This document shows positions 31,201 to 42,507 of a DNA stretch of 64,000 nt, piece by piece. This DNA comes from Stentor coeruleus (taxonomy: Eukaryota > Ciliophora > Heterotrichea > Heterotrichida > Stentoridae). Position 1 is the first letter of the stretch. Each line of letters starts with the position of its first letter. The translations under genes and the position numbers were made by a program. The DNA lies in the NCBI GenBank assembly GCA_001970955.1, contig MPUH01000137.1, positions 33,239 to 97,238 of the forward strand, given 5' to 3'. The notes under the pieces are model-generated. The model was not told the origin of the DNA. It worked only from the letters and a program-made list of their open reading frames with translations, and made no database searches.

Positions 31201-33483
31201 ATGAATTTTGACAAAAGTGCCGAAGACCTAAAATCAGCCTTGTGTGATTTTTTCGAAAAAGCTCCTAATGACTATGCGGTCGTCATTTCCCTTGGCAAGC
31301 AAAGCTGTGGCAAGTCTGAATTTTTAGGTCATTTATTCCAAGATAAAAATATTCCAAACAAATCTTCTATAAATGCTAGTCAAGGAACCATCTCATTTGC
31401 TTATAGAATTTACGATAACTTTATTTTACTAGATATGGAAGGACTTGAGTCTCAAAATAGTGATTATAGTAGAGATATCTTTAATATGTGCAGTACTATG
31501 ATCCTTGCAGATATAATTTTACTACATATTTGCCAAAGTGATATAGAAAGCGATGATTTTGTTACAAGATTTGCATTTAATTATTGGCAATGCTCTAAAA
31601 CTTGTCTCAAATATAAAAATAAACTTCCACAGGTTATTTTGTTAATAAGAGATCCTAAATGGTCTAAGGCAAGCGAAGTCTTATACCTTAAGTATGATAA
31701 ATTAATTCAAATATTTATTGACAATGTTAACATGAGAATAAAGGAAAATCATAAAAAATTTGTAACTAATTTCCAGAAGGAATCATCTTCGAAAAATAAA
31801 TCTTCAGAAGAACAAAAAGAAAAACAATTAGTATTGCAGAAACTTGATGAAGAAGTTATTAAATATGAATTTAAGTTAAAATCTTACTTTTGTATCTATT
31901 TTCAATTGGATCTTAATGCTCAAGCAACTTTTTATTACGAGCTTTTGCATAAAGAAGATAGATATCTTATTGACTTTTCGACCTTTGAAACATTAAAGCA
32001 AGATATACTAGATTTTATAATTCCAATTAGGCAGACACTTATAGAAAAGCATAATTTTGACCCTAAACCTTTACATGGGATATATACAAAAGTATCAAAG
32101 TCTTTACAAGAGATGATTCATAATTTATCTATACAAAATTATACAAGAAAACTTATAGAGCAAGTTTACCTTGATATAAAATATGATATTTTCTTAAAAT
32201 ATCGTGATGAGCTTTCTTGTTTAAAAATGCTAAATCTGTATAGCAAAGTGTCTGATTACATAGAAAAAAGTTTTAATTCTTTGGTGGCAACTAAAACTTT
32301 GAATGAAGTGGAAATTACGAAAATCAGATTTAAGCATCAAGTCAAAATAACTGAAATTCTTGAAATTCATACAAAAGATATAGAATTGATGACTGATCTT
32401 GTCAGTTATTTAAAATATTTATGCTCACTTTCATTTACAAAAACCTTTTTATTAATCCCGTTTGGAAAAAATAATTGTGTCTACCAGGCTCTTAGAAGTA
32501 TTATGTATTACAATAATGATAGTGGTATTTTAGAACATATTATTTCGAAAATCAATTATAGTATTACAAAATTTCGATGTTTGTTTTATTTTGATGAAGA
32601 TGTTATTCAGATGCTTAATATTTTAATGCCAGCTAATTTTAAGTTATACGAATGTATTTATGCTATTTATAATGAAATAATTGAACAAAGTTTGACTGAT
32701 GATTATAAATATTCTGAAGTATTACAGGAACAAATCCAACTTTATAAGAATTATTCAATATAAGCTGATTACTCTAGTAGCATCATAAGTCTTTGCGAAC
32801 TTTTTTTAAATACAATTTACTATAGTTCTGAAGAAATCGATGTTCTTATCTATCAGTTAAAAGATTTACATACTCTAGCCCTACTAGAAAAAGGTAAAAA
32901 TTTTATTGTTTTCACAGATAAAGTGCTTAGTATTGAAATTATATCTAAATCTGTAAAATTATATTCTTTTACAATAAAAGAAAGACTTATACCCTCATTG
33001 TCAGGTTTAATCGTAGGTGTTGCCAGCTCAATTGGCCATAGTATGTTCATAGCAGAAGCAGCTGCAGCAGCCACTACAGCAACCGCAACAGTAATTGCAG
33101 CCACAACTCTTTCAATTCCTTTTATTGGATGGTCTATTTTTGGAGTAACAACTGTAGCAAGTATGAGCTGGATAGCATTCTCATTATTTAGAAAAGAAGA
33201 TTCAACTAAGCTGGCTTTATCATATACTGCAAAGAGTAACCAAAAAATCATCGATGTTCTTATATTTGAAGAGTTATCAAATGGTTGGACAAGAAATAAA
33301 AAAATGATATTTGATGAAAATAAACTATCATTCGAAATAGAATTAGTCAATGAAATTTATAGTTTAGATTCTGCTTTTTTATCAGTAGAAAGTGTTGTGA
33401 TTTTATCTGATAAAAATGCATCAGTTGATCAATTGGCTGAGAAAGTAAAAAATGATTGTGAGAATAAATATAGTCTAAATTAG
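31201..33483 (+). pseudogene. GBP/atlastin-like large GTPase with in-frame TAA
   Basis: One frame of 761 codons, interrupted only by TAA at 32761-32763 and ending in TAG at 33481. Before the stop lie 520 residues with P-loop GKQSCGKS (32-39), DMEG (78-81) and IRDPKWS. After it lie 239 residues ending in the same double hydrophobic segment as the paralog (IPFIGWSIFGVTTVASMSWI). Similarity to the 27879-30107 product runs across the break, so the two parts were one protein. No 15/16-nt GT...AG intron can remove the TAA. It may be a young pseudogene, a sequencing error, a readthrough case or a truncated GTPase without its membrane anchor. TAA differs by one base from CAA. Confidence 0.7.
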
Positions 33484-35277
33484 ATACTTCTTACTAAAAT
33501 AAAATTTATGCTTAATCTATTTATAAATAACTTTGATTTATTAAAAAGAAAGGAATTAAATTGTGTATATTAGCTTAAGACTTCATTATTAAGCTGATTA
33601 ATTATTAGTTATGGATATTTTTACTATTATTAAAGAGGTTGCAAATAATTAAATTTATTCGGCAAATTATATAATAAATACCTTGATTTTATTTTTATGC
33701 ATAAATATAAATTTTGTCTCTAATAGATTGATTCTAAGATTTTATTTTACTATATTTTTGTTCATAAAGCATTTTACCATGATACATATTTGGATAATTT
33801 ATTAATGATTTAATTTATAGATTTGAATTTCACTATAGAGTTGCTTAAAGATTTTTTATTTGTTTGACCACCTGCAAAATGGCTTAAGTAATTTTTTATG
33901 ATTCTATTAAATAAATATTTATAAAATCTTCGATAAGAAATCGTAATCGAGAGAAATTAAATAGATTTTTTTAATTAATATACTAGGCATTTTAGTTTAT
34001 TTTTAAGAGTATGCCATTTAAACTGCAATTTGTGCTTTAATTTACTTGATTGGAATCAAATTTTGACTATTTGATAACCAATTTTTAATGAAAGATACTA
34101 AAATAAATGCCTAATCGCCAAATATATCTATAATTTTAATTATTATGAACCTTAATTAAACAATAGCCATTTACCTTAGTATATTGTGTATATTAAAATC
34201 CATTTTTATACAATAAAGAAATTAAAAGCAATTAAAACTTATTTTTTTTATAGAGATCAAGGAAGTTCAGATAAACGAGCTAACTCTATTTTACTACAAA
34301 CTATATCGGACATAACTAGCAAATAGTTTCATTCCAGGAAATAACTATTAAAATTTCCAAAATTTTACCAGAATATTTTTTGCAAACAATTGAAATAATG
34401 CTATAGAACTGAAATGCTTTATCCATAGTCCAAAACCAAAGCATATCATGGCAAAACCATGAAAACTCCGGTCAGATCCCCTGAAAAACCAAACAATTTT
34501 CAAACCCCAAGTTCAAAATTTTGGAGGAAAATAAATAATCCCTTCACACATTCACAAAAACCCCTCAAAAGCCTAACCCTAAGGATTTTCTAACCAAAAT
34601 CCAATCATAAAAACACAAAAATTCAAGTCTAATCATATAGAAATCCTATTGAATAATCTAAGACTAATAAAAAAACATAAATTTTAATAGTAAATCGATA
34701 CAATAGTTATAAAATATGCTATAAAACTAAGTATAAGGTAAACTCCAAAAGCAGTGAAGCAAATCTAAATATTTAACCATCACAAGCGAGCATCTTAAGC
34801 TCTGTTTGTTTCCTAGGCAAAAATAAATAAAAAGCTCTGACCTTTTACTATAATGAAAACTCATATCTAGAATAAATTTAGTCATAAATTTCTTGGAACT
34901 ATTTCTGAAACTTTTAAGCTAAAATATTTGACTGATGTTTTCATTTTATAAACAAGTTTAAGCTTTGGCCCCAACAGATTTATATTGACATATTGATTTT
35001 GATTATTAGTAACTCGAAGACTTTCTTCAGCTTCAAAATGCTAATCTTGAATGATAAGCATTTGTAATTTTCGTGATATCCTTAGAGAATATATAAGTGG
35101 ATTTATATGTATTTATTATGAGTTTTCTATAGGCTCAGACTAGCATATAAAATAAATACCATTAATTTTCCCTATAAAAGGCCCATGATAACTTGGTAAA
35201 AGGGCACTTAAGCTTTAAATATTGTATTTTGTCGTTTTATAAACCAAGATTTTCTCTAAAACTTTTAAGCTATTTTT
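33484..35277. other. intergenic, 1.8 kb, AT-rich
   Basis: Balanced, very AT-rich to about 34420. 34430-34640 is C-rich on +. Nothing gene-like was recognised. Confidence 0.45.
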
Positions 35278-35346
35278 ATTAAATACAATTAATCCTCTCC
35301 ATTGGTTTAATTAAGATCAAGGGCTATAACAAATTACATAATAAAT
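35278..35346 (+). promoter_or_regulatory. conserved upstream block, paralog 1
   Basis: 69 nt directly upstream of the ATG, alignable with 42441-42507 upstream of the paralog. Both begin ATTAAATACA, share GATTAAG/TTAAGATCAAGG-like and TATAACAA/GATAACAA words, and end CATAATAAAT before ATG. Confidence 0.55.
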
Positions 35347-36078
35347 ATGAGAGAGAAGGAAAAGATAAGCCTTCGGGTGGATACAAGAAAACTTCAAGAA
35401 GACAATACCCTTTTGCCATGTGAAATGTCTCCACAACTTGTTTTTATTGTACCTGATATAGACCCAGAATTAAATAACACTTATGCCATTTTGGATCAAA
35501 ACTTCCATAAAGAGATGACAGGTTATAATCGCCAGTTTTGTTTAAGACATATTTCTAGAAAACTTTCTAAAGCCCTATCATGGAATTATCATAAATTTTA
35601 TACTCTAATCAATGAAATCGCGAATTTCTTCCATCTTAATACATATGAAGTTGTATATTGGAGTTACTTGCTAGAGCATAATAGATGTACTTATTTCCGT
35701 CCAGTCCTTTCCTCTTATTTTACAGCATTTCAGACAAAATGCGATTTGAACCAAGAACTCGCTCCATATGAACACCTTCTTTGCTCTAAGATACCTAGCT
35801 TTAAGTATCGATTTCACAATTGGCAGCTTGTTTGTGAGAATGAACGAGAACCGACATTAAAAGAAATAAATGGGAAGTTTACTGTTCTTATGTTTAAAGC
35901 TTTTAAAGGAAAAAATTACCAGAAAATTATAGATACCTTAATGGAAATACCTAAGAAAAAAGAAAAAATCATATATGGAGAACCAGATAATACCAGTAGT
36001 ATAGAAATATTAGAAGAAGAGTTAACAAGTTTTCAATCAGATTTATTAAAAGGTGAAAAATTATCACCTATAGAATAA
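35347..36078 (+). CDS. unrecognised conserved protein, paralog 1
   Basis: 243 aa, closely related to the product of 42508-43254. The most conserved part is the centre: HKEMTGY-RQFCLR, NEIANFFHLNT-EVVYWSYLL, and HNRCTYFRPVLSSYFTAFQT, followed by PSFKY-FHNWQLVCENEREPT. The ends are variable and charged. It is soluble, mostly helical, without signal peptide or membrane segment, and has no motif I can tie to a known family. The start MREKEKISLRVDT follows CATAATAAAT as in the paralog. Confidence 0.75.
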   Translation: MREKEKISLRVDTRKLQEDNTLLPCEMSPQLVFIVPDIDPELNNTYAILDQNFHKEMTGYNRQFCLRHISRKLSKALSWNYHKFYTLINEIANFFHLNTYEVVYWSYLLEHNRCTYFRPVLSSYFTAFQTKCDLNQELAPYEHLLCSKIPSFKYRFHNWQLVCENEREPTLKEINGKFTVLMFKAFKGKNYQKIIDTLMEIPKKKEKIIYGEPDNTSSIEILEEELTSFQSDLLKGEKLSPIE

Positions 36079-36897
36079 TATATTAGACTAAGGCTACATA
36101 AATGGTAGATAGTCTTAATATTAACAAGGTGTTGATATTATCATTAAACATCAATGATAATGATATGACTTCGTGTTAGATTGTTATGGGATTTTTTTTT
36201 TTATTAATTTCTTTTTTGATTCTGTGCGCAAAATTAAAATTGTATTAGGATTGTGATTGAAATATTTTTTATTTTTTTACAGGATACTTACTACTTATTA
36301 TACGATTTTCATACTCTGCTTTTAAGTGAAAGAATAAATTTTTAAGACTAGGATTAGCATGGATGGTTTTTAAAATTAATGCTTTTATATAATATACAAG
36401 GTTTGATATTGTGATTTTTTTACAAGATTGATTAATTGTATTGAGATTATTTTTGAATTGGATTCATGCATAAAAATATTTTAAATATGCGCAGAAAAGA
36501 AGATTAAAAACTTTTAGGCTTTTTTAAATAATAATACAGAGTAAAAAATATTATATATGATCTTGTGAAGTTATGAGGCTTTTAAGTTTTGTGTCGAAAT
36601 AAGTGTGGAATCATGCGACTTGGCTATAGAAACTATGATTTTTTATAAACCCCATCTGTTGATTGTTTTAAAATACAAAACCTTAAACTTTTATTATGCC
36701 TGTTATCAAATTTTAATATAAAATATGCTAAAGATCCATCTTAATCAAAGGAAATAAAAAAGTGCATATGAAAGTGTTTAAGTTTGCAATCTTTAACCAA
36801 ATTAAATTATGACAAAACTAGAAATATATAATTATTTAGTAATACAATCATTATTTATAATTTATGAGCTGCAAATATAAAAATAATAGTTTAATAA
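36079..36897. other. intergenic
   Basis: AT-rich; G-leaning on + to about 36650. No further feature seen. Confidence 0.45.
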
Positions 36898-37056
36898 ATG
36901 GACTACCTTCCAGAATTGTACAGCTTGACAGGCATGATGTTTTATACTTTTATAGGGTATTCGATAATCATGACATTTGCGTATTATTTCACCCCAAAAG
37001 AGTATACAATGGAAGACTATCGAGAAGCTATTAGAAAAAATCGAAAAAATCAATAG
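36898..37056 (+). CDS. small single-pass membrane protein, 52 aa
   Basis: A 52-codon frame starting MDYLPELYSLTGMMFYTFIG and ending TAG. One hydrophobic segment (about 9-31), then a charged C-terminal tail (TPKEYTMEDYREAIRKNRKN). The ATG follows TTTAATAA, the usual start context, and the hydrophobic-then-basic layout is that of a small anchored protein such as a small respiratory-chain or ER subunit. No family is recognised, and a chance frame cannot be fully excluded. Confidence 0.5.
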   Translation: MDYLPELYSLTGMMFYTFIGYSIIMTFAYYFTPKEYTMEDYREAIRKNRKNQ

Positions 37057-38152
37057 CATTATTATAAGAATAAGTATTTGATACTTAATATAAAGTTACT
37101 ATATGTTTTTAGATAAAGAATAGAATAAAATACATGCTATCATATATAAAGTAATCAGGAAATATTTTGAATAGCATTCAGAGAGACTTTTGAGGGAAAT
37201 TTCACTTGTATATTAATAGTACTTTATTTGATAAGGCCCTGCTTAAGTAAATGTTAAATTATAAATTGTGTTATGTTATTTGATACTTAATAAACTATAT
37301 AATGCTAGCAAATAGTCTGAATCAAAACTTAATAGTATATAATATAATAGGTAAACTTAAACTTTTAGTAGCGAAAAATTTATATTTACATAAAAGCTTA
37401 TAGTTTGATTTATTAGCAAGTTGATATATGTGCTTTTAGATTAAGAATGCATTTGATTAGAAAATAATATAAAATATTTAGAAATTACTTATAGTTTCAG
37501 TTTGATTTGATTTTATAACAGAAGATAGGTCTCTGACACCCTAGAAATATGTAGCTTGGTTTAGGTTTTTAAAGATTAAGTCAAAAACATGAATTAGAAT
37601 GATGTTTAATGTGGAAAAAAAATACTATTAGACAAATGCTAAAGGATGAGGCACACTCTTTTTATTATACAAATCATATTTAGCATGCTTTAAAAGCACA
37701 TATTAAAAGTTTTAAGCCTTTTAGAAGTCAGTAATATTGAATTCAATATTATGATTAACCAATCCCATAAATATTCAAATAAAGCATACAAAATTTTGCA
37801 TATAGCAAACAAAATGCCCTCAAGTTTTTGTCTTTTGAATTATATATAATATTCAAGTCTTTTTGATAAAAATTTCTTCATATAAATAAATCAAAGCTTC
37901 CAATTTGCATAATCATCACTCTATTCTCAAAAAAAAAAATATAAAAACTAATTTTTCTTTCACAGCTATCAATACCACTTAAATCGCCGAATCTTTCTTC
38001 ATCCAAATCCATCACAATATCTCCCTCTGATCATAAACCCCAAATATTTCCCTAATCAACCAATTCAAAAAAATCTCTAAATCCTACATCGAAATCACCA
38101 AAATTAAAGTTTATATTTCATCCCTAAAATCGAATAATTTAGGTCCATATAA
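37057..38152. other. intergenic, upstream of uS9
   Basis: AT-rich for 800 nt, then C-rich and G-poor on + from about 37900 to the uS9 start. Confidence 0.5.
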
Positions 38153-38608
38153 ATGGCTCAACCCTTACACACCCACTTGCCCAAAGTTGAAAGTGTGCAA
38201 ACGTATGGAAACAAAAAACACGCTCATGCAGTTGCCCTTGTTACAAGTGGTAAAGGGATGATTCGAGTTAACGGAGTTCCATTACATTTGGTAGAGCCTC
38301 AAACCCTAAGAATTAAAGTTCTTGAGCCTGTGATTTTACTTGGAGAAGAGAGATTTGGAAAAGTTGACATTCGTGTACGTGTTCATGGAGGAGGCTATGT
38401 AAGCCAGATCTATGCTGTAAGACAAGCAATAGCTAAAGGAATTATAGCCTTTTATCAGAAGTACGTAGATGAAGCTGCGAAGAAACAAGTTAAAGAGCTT
38501 CTTTTGACTTATGATAGGTCATTACTTGTCGCTGATCCAAGAAGGAAAGAACCAAAGAAGTTTGGTGGTAGAGGTGCTAGGGCAAGAAGACAAAAGAGTT
38601 ATCGTTAG
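38153..38608 (+). CDS. RPS16: 40S ribosomal protein S16 (uS9)
   Basis: 151 aa, the usual eukaryotic length. It shows the uS9 signature [19 protein letters not shown] and the conserved end [15 protein letters not shown], whose last residues reach the P-site tRNA. Start [20 protein letters not shown] fits family N-termini. No intron. The ATG follows TCCATATAA; this flank is also kept in the pseudogene at 50222. Ends in TAG, good evidence for standard terminators because the length and C-terminus are canonical. Confidence 0.97.
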   Translation: MAQPLHTHLPKVESVQTYGNKKHAHAVALVTSGKGMIRVNGVPLHLVEPQTLRIKVLEPVILLGEERFGKVDIRVRVHGGGYVSQIYAVRQAIAKGIIAFYQKYVDEAAKKQVKELLLTYDRSLLVADPRRKEPKKFGGRGARARRQKSYR

Positions 38609-39792
38609 AATAAGCACTTTTCTATTAGATAGGATGGATTTATACTCTTTGGTAAAAAACTTAGTCTTAAATTGTTTATGGGGAAAGTTTAATATGCAGT
38701 TAAAGGTTTACTTTTCGTAGGATGATTGATAGAGTTTATGGGATTATTAGAGGATTTGAGATTTAGTTTTGTGTAGATGAAATGATGATATGGGAATAGG
38801 AATTCTATTTATAATTTATTAGTTAAGTCAAATAGAAGTTTTTTGCTAAAGCTTGTTATAATTTTTTTATCTAGTATTATCTTATATCATATTAACTTTT
38901 ACTTACTGGAATATATTTTAAAATAACTAATACTTTGATGTGGTCTATGCTGTAATTAGTTATATCATAAGTATTATCTATAAGAATTAGTTTATTCATC
39001 TTCCACTTAAAATGATTTAAAGCTAACTTTATTATATTTTAAATGTAAACTAAAAATATTCAATTAAACTTAAAAAATCTTAGCTGCCAATCTTTGCATA
39101 ACTTCCTAGGCAAAATTTATCCAGACTTAAAATTAATAATTAGTATATCCCGCTATGTTACTATTAGCTTTAATTTTTTCCAAGTTATTTCCCATAAAAT
39201 TAATCATAATTTATTGTACCTGTATCAATTAAGTTTATATTAGCCCCATACCTATCAGTATTTGATAGAGGCATATAAAACTTTTAGCTCCATAAACTCT
39301 ATAAACCTTATAAAATAAGTGAAAGTATTGTATTTATATATTTTAAGTATTTCTTGTCTTGATATAGTTTAAAGTTCAATATAAAAATTTATTAATAAAC
39401 AATTATAAAATCTTATTTATGATGATCATATAAAGTTAATTCATATTTTTTTCATTTAAATCCTATAAGCGTCAAAAATTTACTATAAAAATCATGCATT
39501 TCCCAATTAATGATCCAAAGACAATCAAATGATTATTCAACCTAATATGCCAAACAATTTAAACTTAAATACAAATAAATAAATTAAAATCTCAACATCA
39601 AAAGCTACAACTTCAATGATACCCTCTATAATATTTCACCATAATAATAATAACCCCTCCACCTAAATTTTTCAAACCTAAAAAAAAGAAATATAACCCC
39701 ATGAAACTTATAATTCCACATCCATAATTATTTATTGCGGCAAATTCTATCACTTCATATTATATTAAAAACATAATTTACAAATAATATAA
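38609..39792. other. intergenic, 1.2 kb
   Basis: AT-rich. A C-leaning stretch on + at about 39640-39720 precedes the next gene. A 69-codon frame overlapping the uS9 3' end (38511-38720) is a shadow. Confidence 0.45.
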
Positions 39793-40032
39793 ATGGGTTG
39801 CTGTAGTATTAAAAGAGAAAATACAAACTTTCAAATGAGCATGAATAGTTTTTCTATGAAACATACAAATGAATTTAATGAAGTATGCTTAGATTCTTTA
39901 CCTAAAGGAGATGATAACGATAAAAAATTAAACACAACTTTTAGCTCTGTAGCATCGGTGAATTGCCTAACAAGTCGTAAAGATCTGGAGTCGGCATTTT
40001 TGATGCCTGCTGTGAATAGATCAAGATATTAA
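39793..40032 (+). CDS. small MGCC-type acylated protein, 79 aa
   Basis: Starts MGCCSIKRENTN: Gly2 with following Cys3 and Cys4 is a typical N-myristoylation plus palmitoylation signal, so the protein is probably anchored to the inner face of a membrane. The rest is polar, low in structure and without a known domain. The first residues resemble the N-terminus of the PP2C at 53550 (MGSCSIKTES), so the shared part may be a targeting module. The ATG follows TAATATAA. Confidence 0.6.
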   Translation: MGCCSIKRENTNFQMSMNSFSMKHTNEFNEVCLDSLPKGDDNDKKLNTTFSSVASVNCLTSRKDLESAFLMPAVNRSRY

Positions 40033-40910
40033 TTTATGATTTATTATGTTAGTTTAAATAGTGATTTATGGATAATATTTTAGGATTTAATATGAGGATG
40101 CTTAGGTTGTATAGGAAATATGATATAAAGAATATACCTTTTAAAGAGAGGTATTTTTTTTTTGTATTTGAAGGTGAGGATATTGTTTTAATTAAAGGGA
40201 ATTTGGGTTGATAGGAATGATGAATTTTATGAAATTGGAATAGGGATTTAGAGGTAGAGAGAAGATGAAATTTTGTAGTTGGGTAATTATGGGGTAGAGA
40301 ATATTATAATACTAGTGAATGCTGATGATAATTAGGAGACTATAAAAAATATTGTTAAGAGGAATTTATAATTAATATACTCATTTATGAATACTTACCA
40401 ATTTGGTTTAAGAAGCTTTTAAGTTTGATTTTTAAAGAAGTTAAGACAGTTATGTTTTTAATTTCTATTATTCAATAAGCTGATAATTAAGTTCTTATAT
40501 TAAAATATATGTTGTTTGTTTATTTAAAGAATTTACTATACTTAAAACTTCAATAAGGACTATACATAATGATTATTAAGTAAATACAATATTAATAAAA
40601 GCATCATCAGAATCACAAAATAAGACCTTAACATTTTTTAATCATACCTTCAGCATAAAATTATTTTATAATTTTCAATGATACCTTCAGCCTAAAATTA
40701 TTTTATAATTTTTTTACCATAAATCATACCAAAAGCCACATGTAAAATCATCTTCCTATAAAATCCAGCATAAACAACTTCATTATTCAACTTTAAAAAC
40801 ACTCAAAAAACATCATAATTACAACTTTTATCCTCAACATCTCCAAATCAACCTTTACTATAAAACCTCATTCTAAGTATTGTCTTTTTGCATGTATTTT
40901 ACAACTACAA
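40033..40910. other. convergent intergenic region
   Basis: G-rich on + after the acylated-protein gene (about 40080-40330), AT-rich in the middle, C-rich on + from about 40580 to the end of the next minus-strand gene. Confidence 0.55.
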
Positions 40911-41540
40911 CTATTTATATTGATACTTTCTAACCAGTTTATATCTCGAAGCTTTCTTATAAAGTTCATTCAAAATCAGCAAATTCCCAATCTTCTTAGG
41001 TTTTCTAGGCTCAGCAAAATTAAAATTACAAACATCAGGCGAGAATTTTAATTCCTTACTTTCACATATGGATAAATTCCTTCTTAGCAGTAAATTTTTC
41101 CCTCTGCTTTCAGCTTTATATATAAGACTATTCTTATATATTCTATCATAATCCAAAGCAATATTTGGCAATTTGTGTGTAGTTTGGCTGATTTTAAAAG
41201 ATTTCGACCTTTTCATAGACTTACTTTGTTGATAAAGCCTTTCATGTATATTTCCCCTTAGTTTTCCCCCGCTTATTCGACAGGAATTTGGGTTTATTTC
41301 AGGGTGAAAGCTGAAATCCCATTGAGAGACTAGAGAAGAGGAGGATTGATGATGGTAGATTACCCTTGAAGTACTTATATTATAATTTTTGAGGGGTTTT
41401 TTATGGATAAAAGTGTTTTTTGATGAAGAAACGAAAGATTTCTTGCTTAAGTCTAGGGATTTACTGTAGTGCTTATGGATTGGTTCGGATTCAGGGCATT
41501 TTATTGGAGGGAGTTTGCTAAAGGTACACTGTTGTTTCAT
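40911..41540 (-). CDS. hypothetical basic protein, 209 aa
   Basis: Not recognised. Very basic and Ser-rich, with little hydrophobic core, likely disordered. Visible stretches: SLDLSKKSFVSSSKN, SMKRSKSFKIS, and a C-terminal PRKPKKIGNLLILNELYKKA. Such composition is frequent in cytoskeleton-associated ciliate proteins, but no function is assigned. Start ATG follows TCAATTAAAA; stop TAG. Confidence 0.6.
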   Translation of the reverse strand: MKQQCTFSKLPPIKCPESEPIHKHYSKSLDLSKKSFVSSSKNTFIHKKPLKNYNISTSRVIYHHQSSSSLVSQWDFSFHPEINPNSCRISGGKLRGNIHERLYQQSKSMKRSKSFKISQTTHKLPNIALDYDRIYKNSLIYKAESRGKNLLLRRNLSICESKELKFSPDVCNFNFAEPRKPKKIGNLLILNELYKKASRYKLVRKYQYK

Positions 41541-42440
41541 TTTTAATTGACTTTTTAATGTGCTGGTTGGAGGTTTTTTGCTAGAAAATGAGTTTGGGAG
41601 TAAAGCAGTGATTGAAGAAAAATTTTAATATGTGGATAAGTTATTAATGATAGTTTTTTATATGGGAAACTTGGACATAAGTTTTAGTTTGAGAAATCCA
41701 TTGAACTTATATTGTTTTAATTTGATAAATATGACTCCAGTCGCTGTGAATTGATTTTTAGATATACTTTAATGAATGAGTCATATACAATTAAAAATAA
41801 AAGATGCGATTGAAATAAACACACTAAAACTTATATTTTCATAGTTTATAACAAAATGATCTTATTTTCAGCATTTGCTTAATTTTTCCAACCTGTTTTC
41901 ATCTACTAAAAAATTATAAAATTCAATAATATCCTATATAAAAATTAACCCCAAGTTCTGAAATTTAAAATACTAGCCTCAACCCTTAAAGCATTTCAAT
42001 TGAACTTTCTTACTATCAAAAAGTTATACTACAAGTTCTATCAATGAAAGTTATACTAAACTAATTTAGAAAATATCATATAAAAGTGACTATCCATCAA
42101 AACTCAAAACCTTTTATAAATCATTAAAATCAAACATTCAAAGCATAAAATATTAGATTTAAGTAAAAACCAACTAACTTTTTGCAATATTACCATCCTT
42201 AAACCATCTTACAATTATTTGAAAAAAATGAACATATACTGTTCGAGTTATGCCAAATAAAAATTACAAGGCCAAAATCCATAAACATTCAAAATTAGTC
42301 CCGATCTATAAATTGCATCCGAAATATCCAAAATTCCTTATCAAAATCATAATAAGCCTATTTATTCAAGGATATTTTTTTTCGTCTTTAAAAGATTGAA
42401 AAAGTATCGACATTTTTCTAACATCTTTTAGTATGTTTTT
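41541..42440. other. divergent intergenic region
   Basis: Head-to-head spacer: G-rich on + to about 41700 and C-rich on + at about 41885-42000 and 42270-42350. No gene seen. Confidence 0.5.
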
Positions 42441-42507
42441 ATTAAATACATTATGTAGTCCATTCGATTTAATAGGATTAAGGTCGATAACAAGCTTCAT
42501 AATAAAT
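42441..42507 (+). promoter_or_regulatory. conserved upstream block, paralog 2
   Basis: 67 nt alignable with 35278-35346; it ends in the identical CATAATAAAT before ATG. The open frame extends into this block (from 42433), but the homologous start and the conserved non-coding flank show that the true start is 42508. Confidence 0.55.

Noticed and set aside
32761-32763. Genome-wide reassignment of TAA to glutamine
   Set aside because: TAA, TAG and TGA all end intact genes of canonical length (e.g. uS9 with TAG, DRC11 with TAA), so the nuclear code is standard for the living genes.
42433-42507. 25-residue N-terminal extension of paralog 2
   Set aside because: It lies in the non-coding upstream block conserved with paralog 1, whose start aligns with Met26.
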